Shown one piece after another: positions 11,596-22,795 of a stretch of 64,000 nt of DNA. The DNA is taken from NCBI RefSeq assembly GCF_003255815.1, contig NC_037671.1, positions 157,795,333 to 157,859,332 of the forward strand. The letters run 5' to 3'. Each line of letters starts with the position of its first letter. Position 1 is the stretch's first letter. The stretch is from Theropithecus gelada (taxonomy: Eukaryota > Chordata > Mammalia > Primates > Cercopithecidae). The translations under genes were made by a program, and so were the position numbers. The notes under the pieces were generated by a model. It worked only from the letters and a program-made list of their open reading frames with translations. It ran no database searches and was not told the origin of the DNA.

Positions 11596-11690
11596 TTCTA
11601 GTCTAGTTGTTATGTCATAAACTATAGGCATCATAATCATCAATATCAACACAAACAGCAATTGTGTTCATTCATTCTTTCAGCAATTTA

Positions 11691-12043
11691 GGCCGGGTGC
11701 AGTGGCTCATGCCTGTAATCTCAGCACTTTGGGAGGATGAAGGGGCAGATTGCCTGAGCTCAGAAGTTCGAGACCAGCCTGGGCAATATAGGGAGACCCC
11801 ATCTCTATGAAAATAAAAATAGACATATTAGCTGGGCATGGTGGTGCATGTCTGTAGTCCCAGCTACTCTGGAGGCTGAGGTGGGAGCATCACAAGAGAC
11901 TAGGAGTTCAAGGTTGCATTGAGCTATGGGAGCATCACGAGAGACTAGTTCAAGGTTGCATTGAGCTATGATTGAGCCAATGGACTCCAGCCTGGGTGAC
12001 AGTAAGACCCTGTCTCAAAATGAAATAAGATAAATAATAAAAA
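11691..12043 (+). mobile_element. AluJ-like element with internal duplication
   Basis: A full two-monomer Alu begins with GGCCGGGTGCAGTGGCTCAT and ends in an A-rich tail with TAAATAATAAAA. Its divergence and positions such as GCCTGAGCTCAGAAGTTCGA fit the oldest Alu class. Its right monomer is longer than normal because of the tandem duplication listed next. Confidence 0.93.
11883..11969 (+). repeat. Direct tandem duplication inside the Alu right monomer
   Basis: Unit 1 (11,883-11,927, 45 bp) begins GGGAGCATCACAAGAGACTA and unit 2 (11,928-11,969, 42 bp) begins GGGAGCATCACGAGAGACTA. Both end in AAGGTTGCATTGAGCTAT. They differ by one substitution and a 3-base gap. The duplication post-dates the Alu insertion. 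Confidence 0.93.
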
Positions 12044-12599
12044 TGTAATATAATTCAACAACTTAAAATTTAAGAGCTAGTAAAATTTTGTAAAATCTGG
12101 CAAGCTAGCAACTAGGGGAAGCCACAGGATTCAGCCTGTCCATGAAAATTGTGCTTGCTGAAAACGTTGCTTCCTTCATGTCCTTTTGGAACTGATAGGA
12201 CTCGCTTTCCCCATTCTAGCATGAGTCAGTTCTTCATCTTTAAAATGGGGATGCCACCTTCTGCAAATATTGTCTGTGGACCCGTACATGGCAGAAGGCT
12301 AGCCGTGTTCCTGAAACCTTATCCCAAGCATACACAGTACCAGATGCCTAGAACAAGTTCTGGCAGCTTCTTCAAATTCCGGGTTCTTTTCTGTTATTTC
12401 TAATTCTAAGGTTTTCCAAAATAGAATTGCCTCCCTGACCCACAGATTTGTTCATCTCAAATTACCACACCATACCACTTAGAAACCCTCCCTCTTTAGC
12501 TCCCCAATGTTCCTTTATAGGTTTTCGGCACTGGAACCACTTATAAACGGCCTTATACACCACAAAGACGGCAGATGACTTTGCAGCTCCCAAAGAATA
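12044..12599. other. Unassigned; possible MIR trace
   Basis: The phrase TCAGTTCTTCATCTTTAAAATGGGG at about 12,227-12,251 resembles the MIR core in sense orientation, but the flanks are too degraded to delimit an element. No coding signal. Confidence 0.4.
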
Positions 12600-14217
12600 T
12601 TAGGCATGATGGGGTGGGATGCAGATAGGCCCTTTTAAACTTTAAGTTCCATTTTTAGGTTGCCATGTACAAGACTTGATAACTTAAAAGTTCCTCCCAG
12701 CAATGGACAAGTGACCTCATTGAAAAATCTAATTGGAATAAACCTCACACAGGCCAGGCTCTCCTTAGCTTTAAAGATTAACAAAAGGTGCAGAGATTGG
12801 AGTGTCTACATCCCGGCACCTCCAGAGAGTTCTCTAGTAACTCTGCTAGGAAGGTAGGTGGGCCCCTGAGCATAAGTGAATTGGAACAGCCTGTTTTAAA
12901 ACAGGCACCAGAACCTGGCTAGAGAATGTTTACTGTGCAGTCTCCTGGAGTGACTAAGTGGGCAGGCATCTCCAGGAGCCCAGCCACGAGAGCCCTGCTT
13001 TGGAGAGACATGTCCCCACCTCCCACACGCTCCCAACCACCACCCTCTCTGCCTTCCTGCCACTGGGTGTGCAATGACACAGGAGACAGAATGAGTCTAT
13101 CTGAGGTGCTATAAAATCCATCAGTGCATATGAAGGAAAAGCTAAAACCGTGGGGACCACAATTTATTTCCAAATTTTATATCCTTCAAAATCGTGCTGC
13201 ACATTCCTGGTCAGAGGCAGCAGATTGTGATGTTGGTTTGCTGCTTGTGGAAAAAATGCTGAGGCCCATCAGTATCATGGGAAATCCTTTTAGAGATTGC
13301 AAAGATTCTGTTTTTTTGGAGAGTGGGCCTTTTCCACCTGGCAAAACTCTGGAATTTCAAAGGTAGAACTCAGCCCTCTTCTCTGTTTTCGCTCTCAACA
13401 GACCTCAATCCTCTTCAACGTCGGGGTCTTTGGTCTGGGCTCTAAGAAATGAAACATATTCCCCAATGTGTTTTCTTTCTTTTTTAATAAAAATATCAAA
13501 GGCATACTTATCGGTGGCTGAGGAGGGAAAGCTGTGGCAAAGGCTATTTTTTAACTGGAACATGCCCCGTGTTGTGCCTCACTCATCCAGGGGCGCTGGA
13601 AGATTGATGGCTGGACATGTGGAGGGAACTGCCACTGATTGAAATCAGACAACTGCAAGCTGTGCGGGAGAGCCAGGGGAACCCATTTTAACCACAGCCG
13701 TCCAGTGTTAGCACATTTGGACAGGGCTCAGAGGAGCTGGGCAACACTAGGAGGCCAAGGGCAGAAGGAGGGGCCGGGAAAGGTTCAAGGATGCACACTT
13801 CTCTGGGTCTCCGTCTCATCCGCGCCTTTTTAAAAAGCACTGGGCAAGACAGATCACTCCTTGCCAATGACCCGCCATGGGCCTTGGGATTGGAAATGAA
13901 AAATAATCAGTCCGCTTGCACAAGCAGAGAAAAGAGATAAAAATGATAAAGCCTGCTGTTTCCCTGACCGAAATCCCTGATGCTACTGTCCCTGAATTTT
14001 GGGCAGGATTCCTTTATTTGCTTTTCAACAGGCGGGGGCCGGGGAGGAAGCCACGGGAAATTGTCAGTGTGTGACTTAGTACCCATCACCAGGATTGTAG
14101 CCAGAGTTCAGCGTTGTTAACAATTGTGCAGCTATGCACTTGAACTGAGACATTTTTATTTCATGACGGGTGTCGGTTTACAGCCATTAGCTAAGCAGAT
14201 TGGCCAGGACCAAAAGG

Positions 14218-14266
<49 letters not shown>

Positions 14267-14950
14267 CACCAGATCTCTCTTCTATTATTCAGGTCTTTAA
14301 AAAAGAGAGAAAAGGAGGGAGGGCTGCTTTAAGTACATTATGTTTTGCGACTTGTCTCTGTCCTCTGGCCCGAACAGTCTAAAGTAGGTTTTATTAGAAA
14401 TCATTATTTAGATTCCAGCCCAGGAGCATATCGATCGCCTGTGTATAATGGTTCCCAGATCACAGAAAGTAGCAGAGAGGGTCTCTGCTGGGCCGACATA
14501 ATGTCAGTGACAATTCATTTTTTGCCAGTTAGGATGCTGGTTTAATATCCTGAAAAAGGCACTTAACACCACCCTTTCATAACATCTGTCGGGGCCCGTC
14601 CCGTGCCTTGTTTCTCACACTGTGGGCTCCCAGGCAGTTTGGGGCCTTTCTCTGAAACATGCTTCTCTCAGAGGCCTCCGAATTCCTCAGACATTCAACC
14701 GTCCCCAGCCCCGGGGCCCAACACTCGCAGACCAGCTGTTACAACTTTCCAGGACGCTCCTAAATTTTCGAAATGTGTGCCATATAAAAATAAAATTGAG
14801 GACGGTGAGTGTTCAGGAGCCCTGTGTGTGAAGAATATAACTCATCCTGCGGCTCGGGCCCATTATTTCCACATTCTTCTGCAGCTCTCAGTTTCATCTC
14901 GGGCCTCAGAGCCGTTCAGCAGGAAGCTCAAGGCTTGAAATTTAGGTCAA
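12600..14950. promoter_or_regulatory. GC-richer, repeat-poor block; candidate conserved regulatory DNA
   Basis: Apart from a TG microsatellite, no transposon is recognised over 2.35 kb, in contrast to nearly all of the surrounding sequence. Transcription-factor-like words cluster here. They include a RUNX-type AACCACA (13,690), paired GATA-type words AGATAA (13,935-13,940) and TGATAA (13,944-13,949), GTTAAC adjoining CAATTG (14,116-14,125), and a homeodomain-like stretch near 14,395-14,412. Short frames here (e.g. 14,603-14,938) show no domain. Regulatory function is inference from composition and repeat absence alone; conservation was not tested. Confidence 0.35.
14223..14263. repeat. (TG)n microsatellite, about 20 units
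   Basis: Uninterrupted TG dinucleotides run from 14,223 to 14,263. A tract this pure is expected to vary in length between individuals and can adopt Z-DNA. Confidence 0.97.
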
Positions 14951-15109
14951 GTGATCTTTTTTTTTCTTTCTTTTTCTCCCTTACTTTTCTTTTAAAGTCC
15001 TCCTTTTATTTGGAAACCTTTTTAAAAACACGAAAATGTTGAAAGAAAAGTACAAGATACTCTACATCTGAATTTAACACTTGTTAAAATTTTGTCTCTG
15101 CTGTAGTTT

Positions 15110-16030
15110 GTTCTCTCTTGTACACTCACATACACACTCAACACACGCATTCTCATCCATGTTCACGCACACGGTCATGCTCACACACTCACATACACAC
15201 TCAACACACTCACACATTCTCATCCATGTTCATACACACGGTCATGCTCACACACTCACACATTACTATACACACTCACACATTCTCATCCATGTTCACA
15301 CACACGGTCATGCTCACACACTCACACATTACTACACACACTCACACATTCTCATCCATGTTCACACACACGGTCATGCTGACACTCACACATTGCTACA
15401 CACACTCACACATTCACACACTCTCATCCATGTTCATACAGTCATGCTCACACACTCACACATTACTACACACACAAACTCACACATTCTCATCCATGTT
15501 AACACACACGGTCATGCTCACACACTCACATACACACTCAACACACTCATGCATTCTCATCCATGTTCACACACAGGGTCATGCTCACACACTCACACAT
15601 TACTACACACACACATTCACATACTCTCCATGTTCATACAGTCATGCTCACACACTCACACATTACTACACACACTCACAAACTCACACATTCTCATCCA
15701 TGTTAACACACACGATCATGCTCACACATTGCTACACACACTCACACATTCTTATCCATGTTCACACACACGGTCATGCTGACACATTCACACATTACTA
15801 CACACACTCACACATTCACACATTCTCATCCATGTTCATACAGTCATGCTCACATTCACACATTACTACACACACTCACACATTCTCATCCATGTTCACA
15901 CACACGGTCATGCTCAAACACTGATACATTACTACACACACTCACACACTCACACATTCTCATCCATGTTCATACAGTCATGCTCACACACTCACACATT
16001 ACTACGCACACTCACACACTCACCTTGCAC
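15110..16030. repeat. Minisatellite, about 67-bp unit, 13 copies of the CCATGTT core
   Basis: The core CCATGTT recurs at 15,157, 15,224, 15,290, 15,356, 15,428, 15,494, 15,561, 15,628, 15,698, 15,756, 15,830, 15,890 and 15,964. Spacing is 58-74 bp, mean 67. Each unit combines CTCATCCATGTTCACACACA, GGTCATGCTCACAC and CACATTACTACACAC words. Short variants read TTCATACAGTCATGC (copies 5, 8, 11, 13) and lack the ACACGG segment. Long His/Thr/Ser frames (15,081-15,782; 15,118-15,924) arise because the CA-rich unit lacks stops; they are not proteins. Confidence 0.95.
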
Positions 16031-16640
16031 GCAAAATCACATTCACATATTCTTACACATACTCTCAAACTGTCTCTCACACACACACACCCATATAGTT
16101 TTAAAAATAAGTGGCAGATATCCTGATATTTTATCACTAAGTACACCAGTGAGCATTTCCTAAGAACCATACGACAATACGTTATCACACCTTAGAAAAT
16201 TAGCAGTAATTCTGTGATATAATCTATGACTTATTTCATATTCACATATCCCCCAGTTGAGCCCAATAGGTTTTTATAGCTATTTTCCCCTAATCCGCAA
16301 TCTAGTCAAGATGCATTAATTGCATTTGGTTGGTCTTTGTGGGTTGTGTTTTTCCGCATGAATTTTTTTTTAATGTTGCCTTTTTAAAAACTCCAGTTTA
16401 GTTGTCTTATAGAATGTTCCTTCATTTTTTTTTTTTGTAAGCTTTGTAAATGAATATCACATACAGCAGAGTACTCAAATCTTAAGGGAACTGTTCCATG
16501 ATTTCCTTTAACAAAGTAAAATAGACTTGTGTAACTTCTACCTAGATCGAGACGTGGAATACTACCTGTACCTGTAAGCATCACTCAAGCCTCCTCCAAG
16601 CCGTTGCTGTCAGCAAAAAATAACACTATTCTGACTTCTA
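16031..16640 (-). mobile_element. CA-rich edge, then old LINE 3'-UTR-like sequence
   Basis: A short CA run ends at 16,090. What follows (CAGATATCCTGATATTTTAT, AGTACACCAGTGAGCATTTC, then TTGTGTAACTTCTACCTAGA and TAACACTATTCTGACTTCTA) resembles widely dispersed ancient L1 3'-region sequence in antisense. I cannot name a subfamily or fix the ends. Confidence 0.4.
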
Positions 16641-18020
16641 TCGTATAGTAGACACTCAGGAAATATTAGTTGAATGAATAGATTATCAAAGTTTTCATTA
16701 TCTCCTGATGTGAATTTGGGCAAATTATACCACTTTAATGACCTGTATTTTAAAATAAAATGTTAATGGACGTTGTCTAACATCTCTTCCTATTAAAAAT
16801 AATTATATATTCTATGACAGTTATAGTAAATATTAGCTATTATTAACATCAGTTTTATGTTTGAAAGACTGTTTCCTTGCATGTTTCTATTTTGCAGTTC
16901 TCTTTATTCACTGTTTCATTTAGCATTAGTATTGAGTAATAAGTTATCTCTGATACAAGTAATAAATATATTTGTCTGAAAATATATTCACTATCATATT
17001 TTAAACACATGGTTTTTTATATCCTTAAAACCATAAGATATTTATTATAAAATGACTACAGAATAAATTTCATATTAAATCACAGTAGTGATCCTACTGC
17101 TTCAGTATAAACTGCAGATCACTGTTTTCTATGAGTGTTTCAAATGCATTGTAATGTGTGGCTATTATGTGTGTTATGGAAACATCTACTGCTTCTCGGT
17201 AGTATTTAACTTCTAGGTTTGTTTGGATAGTTTGAATACTTTCTATCGTTTTATGCTTTATTTCTCTTCTCTTGTTCATGTAATAGATTACTAAATGGAA
17301 TACATCATTATGTAACAACCAAAAAATTGTTAGGCAGAACAATTGAAAACAGGCTATTCATGAATAAGCAATGAAAGAACACATCATACAGCCACGGCCT
17401 TCATCTGAAGTCATCTCTCTGATGATTTATTTTTGCCAAGAAGTAAAGAATTATTTGTGTCTTTCGAAAGCTATATTCTACATTCGTTTTAGTTGTTGAA
17501 TCTCTGTGTTCGTAACATATGGGAAGACATAAAAGGACATTTTATGCTAAAATTTTAATACCAGAGATAACATGATTGTTAAATATCCATTTTCTATTTA
17601 TGCTGCATATATAATGAATTTCTATCTGATTGATTTTGACTACAGAGGGATGGTAGTTATCTCTGTATTGTGGCTCTTTAACACTCTGACAATATTATTA
17701 GTGTTCTGACTCTGAATATAATTGTATTTTGGAAGCCAGCTTGTAATGCAAAGAGAAAAATTCAGAGTTGGCTTAGATTGACTCAGTTTTTGTTCGAATG
17801 CCACAAATTATAGTATCTAAGATCTGGAAAAGAGACATGATTTCGATAGAAAAAAATGACAGGGTTCAAATAAAATTGGGCAGATATTAGGATTTGATGT
17901 CACATTTTTACAGAGAGAGTTATGAAATATGTGTAAAGCCCTAAGAAAGTAGGACTTACCATCTCATTTATGGAATGTCTAATCAACCAATTAGGGAGTT
18001 TAACCAATTTCCAACTTAAA
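16641..18020. other. AT-rich intergenic sequence
   Basis: No element is recognised. Words such as CACTCAGGAAATATTAGTTG at the left edge may be an L2/MIR tail. An 82-codon minus-strand frame (17,094-17,342) has no recognisable domain. Confidence 0.5.
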
Positions 18021-18170
18021 CCCAGTGGCACATGCCTGTAGTCCCAGCTACTCTAGAGGCTGAGACAGGGGGAATCACATGAAGTCAAGCCTGCAGTGAG
18101 TTGTGATTGTACCACTGCACTCCAGCCTGGGCAACAGAGCAAGACCTTGTCTCAAAAATAATAAAAAAAA
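18021..18170 (+). mobile_element. 5'-truncated Alu (right monomer)
   Basis: It starts inside the element at CAGTGGCACATGCCTGTAGT, runs through CACTGCACTCCAGCCTGGGC and ends in an A-rich tail. About 150 bp survive. Confidence 0.9.
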
Positions 18171-18536
18171 ATCAATGTTTCACAAATACACTCTGCTTTT
18201 CTTCATGCATTCTTTTCATCTGGAGCATGACTCTTCTAAACGCTAACCATAGAAATCCTCCATAATCCCATGGAAATTTATCTCAAACACTCCTTCTCTC
18301 AGGTATTTTCAGATTCTTTTTTTCAGACATAATTTCCCTCTTCTTTAAACCTATATAGCAGTTTTTCTGACTCTTCTGTTACAGAAATCAAATTATGCCA
18401 TACAGCATAATAGCTTGTTTGTCTTATTTCTGCATTGAATGGAAGCTCAGGTAGTGGGTTTTACACTTAGGAATGCATAGCAATTGCTAGTAAGAGGTTA
18501 AACTACGCTACGTATTCCCAGGTCAAACCTTCAGAC

Positions 18537-18538
<2 letters not shown>
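18171..18538. other. Unassigned sequence between two Alus
   Basis: Pyrimidine-rich on the plus strand (CTTCTCTCAGG, TTCCCTCTTC). No feature is recognised. Confidence 0.5.
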
Positions 18539-18571
<33 letters not shown>

Positions 18572-18852
18572 AGATGGAGTCTCACTCTGTCACCCAGGCT
18601 GGAGTGCAGTGGTGTGATATTGGCTCACTGCAACCTCTGCCTCCTGGGTTCAAGCGATTCTCCTGCCTCAGCCTCCCGAATAGCTGGGATTACAGGCACC
18701 TGCCACCATGCCTGGCTAATTTTTGTATTTTTAGTAAAGACAGGGTTTCACCATATTGGTCAGGCTGGTCTCGAACTCCTGATCTCAAGTGATCTGCCCG
18801 CCTCAGCCTCCCAAAGTACTGGAATTTCAGGTGTGAGCCTCCACTCCCAGCC
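18539..18852 (-). mobile_element. Full-length Alu (AluS-like), antisense
   Basis: A 32-base T run (18,539-18,570) is followed by both monomers in antisense, ending at CACTCCCAGCC. Diagnostic stretches include GGAGTGCAGTGGTGTGATAT and CAGGGTTTCACCATATTGG. Peptide frames of 113 and 72 codons here are the usual antisense-Alu frames. A clear target-site duplication was not seen. Confidence 0.96.
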
Positions 18853-20439
18853 CCTTAGATATTCTTATTTAATAACCTGGGTGATGGCAAGGTTATTGGC
18901 ATACACATAAGGCTGTAGATGGTCCTAAAATCATACCTTGAAAAACACTCAGACCAGAAATCTTGTGTCTTTCTCACTGCACTCTGCATCCCTAGCACCA
19001 CCTTGCATATCATAGATGCTCATTGTATAGTGAATAACTGGGTCAACACTGATGCTTGATTAATCAGTCACCTATCTGCAGTATAACAACCTTCAGGGTT
19101 TTGTCCCCCACCTGTTGTCTGCAATTCCTCAAACCTTTTCAAAGCTCTCAGTGAAACTCTATGAGAAACCACCAGTAGAAACAGTTCTTTTCCAGCGTTG
19201 TTTCTTACCATGCTATTGCTATTCCCTCTCTAATGCTATTCCCATAGAAGCAAAGTACTTCCAAATCTGTTTGGTCTTATCCATGAAATAAGTTGAAAAT
19301 TTCTCACAGTGAGAAACACTTGACTTTGTTAGCATGCCAAAGTTCTCTGAATTAATCACACTGTCCACAGGTTGGAATAGTTCCATCAGTCTGAATTTTA
19401 CAGTTATTTAAAGCTGAGCAGACAAGAATTGCTCAGCTCTGGAAAAGGAACTCACAGACTCTCTGAGGCATAATCAATTGGATTAGGAGTCTCTCTTCTG
19501 AAGCTGATTTTGTAACTTTGTCCCTTCTGAATTTTCCCAGTCATTTTGCCTTTCAAACTCGCTTAAAGAGAAGGTTCCTTTCTCACATGACTCAATAGGT
19601 GAAAAGAATTATGATGCAATTAACAGCAAATTTAATTGTAAACATTATATTTCTGTGCCCAATATAAACATGAAAAATTATAGATTTATCTTGCTTTCAG
19701 ATTTCTTAAAGAGCAAGAAAATTGTTTTCTTTGATTTAAACTAATGCTGAATACAATGTCATGTTGTTCTTTGATATCACTAAGGCTTAGTGTGAGAATG
19801 TTTTCATTAAGGTAGAAAGCAACAAAGAAGAAAATTTGAAAAAGTTTGGCCTGATTGTATTACCACCTCTTTATCCTCTAGCAGCCCTTTCAATTAAGAA
19901 AGAAAAGCCATTTTTCAGAATCAAAGCGGAAAAACCAGGAAGCAGGAAATATTTTTAAAGTATTGTATTGTTTTTAAAAATTACCTAAAGAAAATGTGAC
20001 AAGATGAATAAAAATTTAATTATACCACCACTGTTGGTTTTAAGTCAATTTTATTCCCTTATGAGAAGTTTTATAGACAATTTTCTACCTAAAAAACACT
20101 GGCAATATAATAATCAAATAAATTTGTTTTAAGTTCAATAACAAGGGAGCTAGGATACATGAGACGTTTGAACATCAAGATCTCACTGGGCTCAAAGAGA
20201 GGTACAAATCTAGATGATGATGCCTATGGAATAATTTATTGATGGAAAATGTGACATAAACCTGTTTCTCCTTTCTATGAGAGATGCTTAGAATGTTTCT
20301 TCAATAATTTCTATCTTCAAGACATATTTAGAACAGTCACAATAGTTGGCTCTGATGGACCATGATTTCATATACACAGTTTATTTTTTTTCCTTATTAG
20401 TCTTGAGATCATACATTCATTTAACAACAAAAAAAGATT
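18853..20439. other. Unassigned intergenic sequence; possible L2 tail at 18,960-19,040
   Basis: The segment TGCATCCCTAGCACCACCTT with ATAGATGCTCATTGTATAGTG after it resembles the terminal L2 sequence in sense orientation. The remainder shows no recognised repeat and no coding signal. Confidence 0.45.
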
Positions 20440-20920
20440 GAATTCTGCTGCCTGCTGGAAAGAAAGTCAAAGCAGAACAGCTGCCCTCAAAGGCTCATGA
20501 TCTAACGGAGAAGACTAAAAGGTAAACAAATTCAGTCTATAAAGAGTGTAAGGAGAGTAGCTAAAACAGTGTGCCATGGGATTACAGAAAAGGCAGGCCC
20601 TCACTACTTGGTGAATCGGCGGGGAAACAACAGAAGCGATTTGAACTGAGTGTCAAAGGACAAGCACGTGTCTGTCTGTTATGTAAGAGAGGTAGAGGCT
20701 TGAAACCCAGGAAAAAGCAGTGTTTGTCCAGTGAGCAGGCTTCAAAAGTTATGACTTTTTAGGGAGTTCCATGTTGTTCTGTATCATGGGAACACTAGAT
20801 GTATGTGAAGAAATTACAAGAGACCACATCATCAAAAACATGGTATGACATGCCAGGGAGCTGACTTTTTTCTCAGACCATAGAGGCTCTGAAGAAAGTG
20901 ACATGGTTCTATTTATTATT
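20440..20920 (-). mobile_element. L2 LINE fragment, antisense, degraded
   Basis: Landmarks in antisense order are GCCCTCAAAGGCTCATGATC (20,483), GTAAACAAATTC, the TTTGAACTGAGTGTCAAAGGAC position of the consensus, and GAAGAAAGTGACATGGTTCT near the right end. The element stops where an L1 3' end begins. Confidence 0.65.
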
Positions 20921-20924
20921 TTTC

Positions 20925-22262
20925 AAAACAGTTTTATTGAGATATTATTGGCATACAACAGACTGGTTTTTTTACATGGAATTGTATAAATCCATATAAC
21001 CACAATCGTGATAATGAAGATATCCATCACTCCCCTAAGTTTCCTTGAGGTTCTTTATAATCCCTTCCCCTTCCCTCTCTCCCACAATCAAACCTAGAAA
21101 ACCACTGAACTACTGATCTGCTTTCTGTTGCTGTAGATTAATGAACATTTTCTAGAATTTTACATGAGTCGAATCAGATAGCACATATGTATCAATATTA
21201 TCCAACTTATTTAGTTTGGCACAATTATTTTATCCAGCTTCTTTAGTTTAGCACACATCATAAAATACTAATATTTTGAGACTTGTCAGTGTTGTGTGTA
21301 TCAATGTTCCACTCTCTTTTATTGCTGAGTAGTGCTCTGCTATATGGTTACACCACAATTTGTTTATCTATTTGCTTGTTGATGAATATGTGAGTTGTTT
21401 CCAGTTTTTAGCTATTACAAGCAAAGCTGCAATGAATGTTCATGCATGAGTCTTTGCATAAACATGTGCTTTCTTTGTCTTAGGTATATACTTTTGTCTA
21501 TATGAAATGGCTGGATCATGTGATAGGTCATATTTAACTTTTTAAAAGATTATCAAACAGTTTTCTAAAGCGTTTATACTATTTTACATTTGCACCAGTA
21601 GTGTATGAGGGTCCCAGTCTCTCTACATCCTTGCCAGCACTTGGTGTGATTAGACTTTTAAATTTTACCAGTCTTAATAGTTGTGTAGTGCTATTCATTG
21701 TAGTTTCAATGTGCATCTCCCTACTGACACCTGATTTTGAGCGTCTTTTCATGTGCTTATTTACTACCTGTATAGCTTCTTTGATGATATGTCTGTTTAA
21801 ATCTTTTGTCAGTTTTTAAAGTGGGCTTTCTAAAATTTTCTTATTGCTAATTTTTTTTAGAGTTCTTTAGAAATTCTTGATACAAATCTTTTGTCAGCTA
21901 TATAACTTACACATATTTTTCTCCAAGTATGAGGCTTGTTTTGTGAAAAATAAATGTTAATTTTGAAGTTCAATTTATCCAGTCTTTCTTTTATGAATCA
22001 TGCTTTTGGTATAATTTCTAATAAACTTTTGCCTAACCTAAGGTCAAAAAAATTTTTCTGTTTCACATTTATAGTTTTAGGTTTTGTATTTATGTGTGTG
22101 ATCCATTTTAAATTAACTTTGTGTGTTGTGCCAGGTATAAATAGGAGTTCATTTTTAAAACTGTATTGATATTAAATTGACCCAGCACTATTTGTTGAAA
22201 ATATTATCCCTTCCCTACTGAGTTGCTCTTGTCACTTTATCAAAAATCAATATTCTAACCTA
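20925..22262 (-). mobile_element. Old L1 (L1M-type) 3' part, antisense
   Basis: This starts with 3'-UTR sequence in antisense (TTTTATTGAGATATTATTGG, AATCCATATAACCACAATCG). It proceeds up ORF2 with degraded landmarks such as CTGGATCATGTGATAGG, CATTTGCACCAGTAG, CATCCTTGCCAGCACTTGGT and CACTTTATCAAAAATCAAT. It ends abruptly at 22,262, where L1 sequence in the opposite orientation begins. Confidence 0.85.
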
Positions 22263-22795
22263 GCAGATATCTAATGAATGCTCTTTTCAACAACAGCACA
22301 GTACACGTTCTTCTTAAGTGTACATAGAACATTCTTCAGGATAAACCACACGTTAGGCAATGAGACAAGTTTCAATAAGTTTACAAAGATTAAAACCATG
22401 CAAAGTACCTTTTCCAACCACAATGGAATGAAACCAGAAGTTAGTCACAGAACGAAATATGGAAAATTCACAAATATGTAGAAATTAAATAACACTCTCA
22501 AAGAACCAGCGGTTCAAAGAAGAAATCACAATGGAAATTAGAAAATGGTTCAGACAAATGAAAACAAAAATGCAACGCACCACAATTTATGGGATGCAGC
22601 AAAGTGGTGATTGTAGAGATATTTATAGCTATAAATGTCTATATATAAAAACAAGATCTCAAATTAATAACCTAACTTTGCACCTTAAGGAGCTAGGAAA
22701 AGAACAAACTAAACCCAAAAATAGCAGAAGAAAAGGAATCATTGCCCACAAAATTCTGAAAAAGAGAGAACAAAAGAGGCAGCCTGCTGTTTGAC
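22263..22795 (+). mobile_element. L1 ORF2 endonuclease-to-RT segment, sense, inverted relative to its neighbour
   Basis: The plus strand carries sense L1 ORF2: CACAGTACACGTTCTTCTTA, GGATAAACCACACGTTAGGC, CTTTTCCAACCACAATGGAA, GAAAATTCACAAATATGTAG, ACCTTAAGGAGCTAGGAAAA. These are the C-terminal endonuclease and linker regions. An 87-codon frame (22,531-22,794) is the remnant peptide. Together with 20,925-22,262 it looks like one L1 insertion with a 5' inversion. Confidence 0.85.

Noticed and set aside
15110..16030. CRISPR-like array (repeat and spacer pattern)
   Set aside because: The whole 67-bp unit repeats, not just a 25-40 bp repeat with unique spacers, and the DNA is primate.
18569..18910. 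113-codon frame with typical MRWSLTLSPRLECSG-like start as a protein
   Set aside because: It is the well-known antisense-Alu reading frame. The same applies to frames at 38,933, 42,739 and 56,752.
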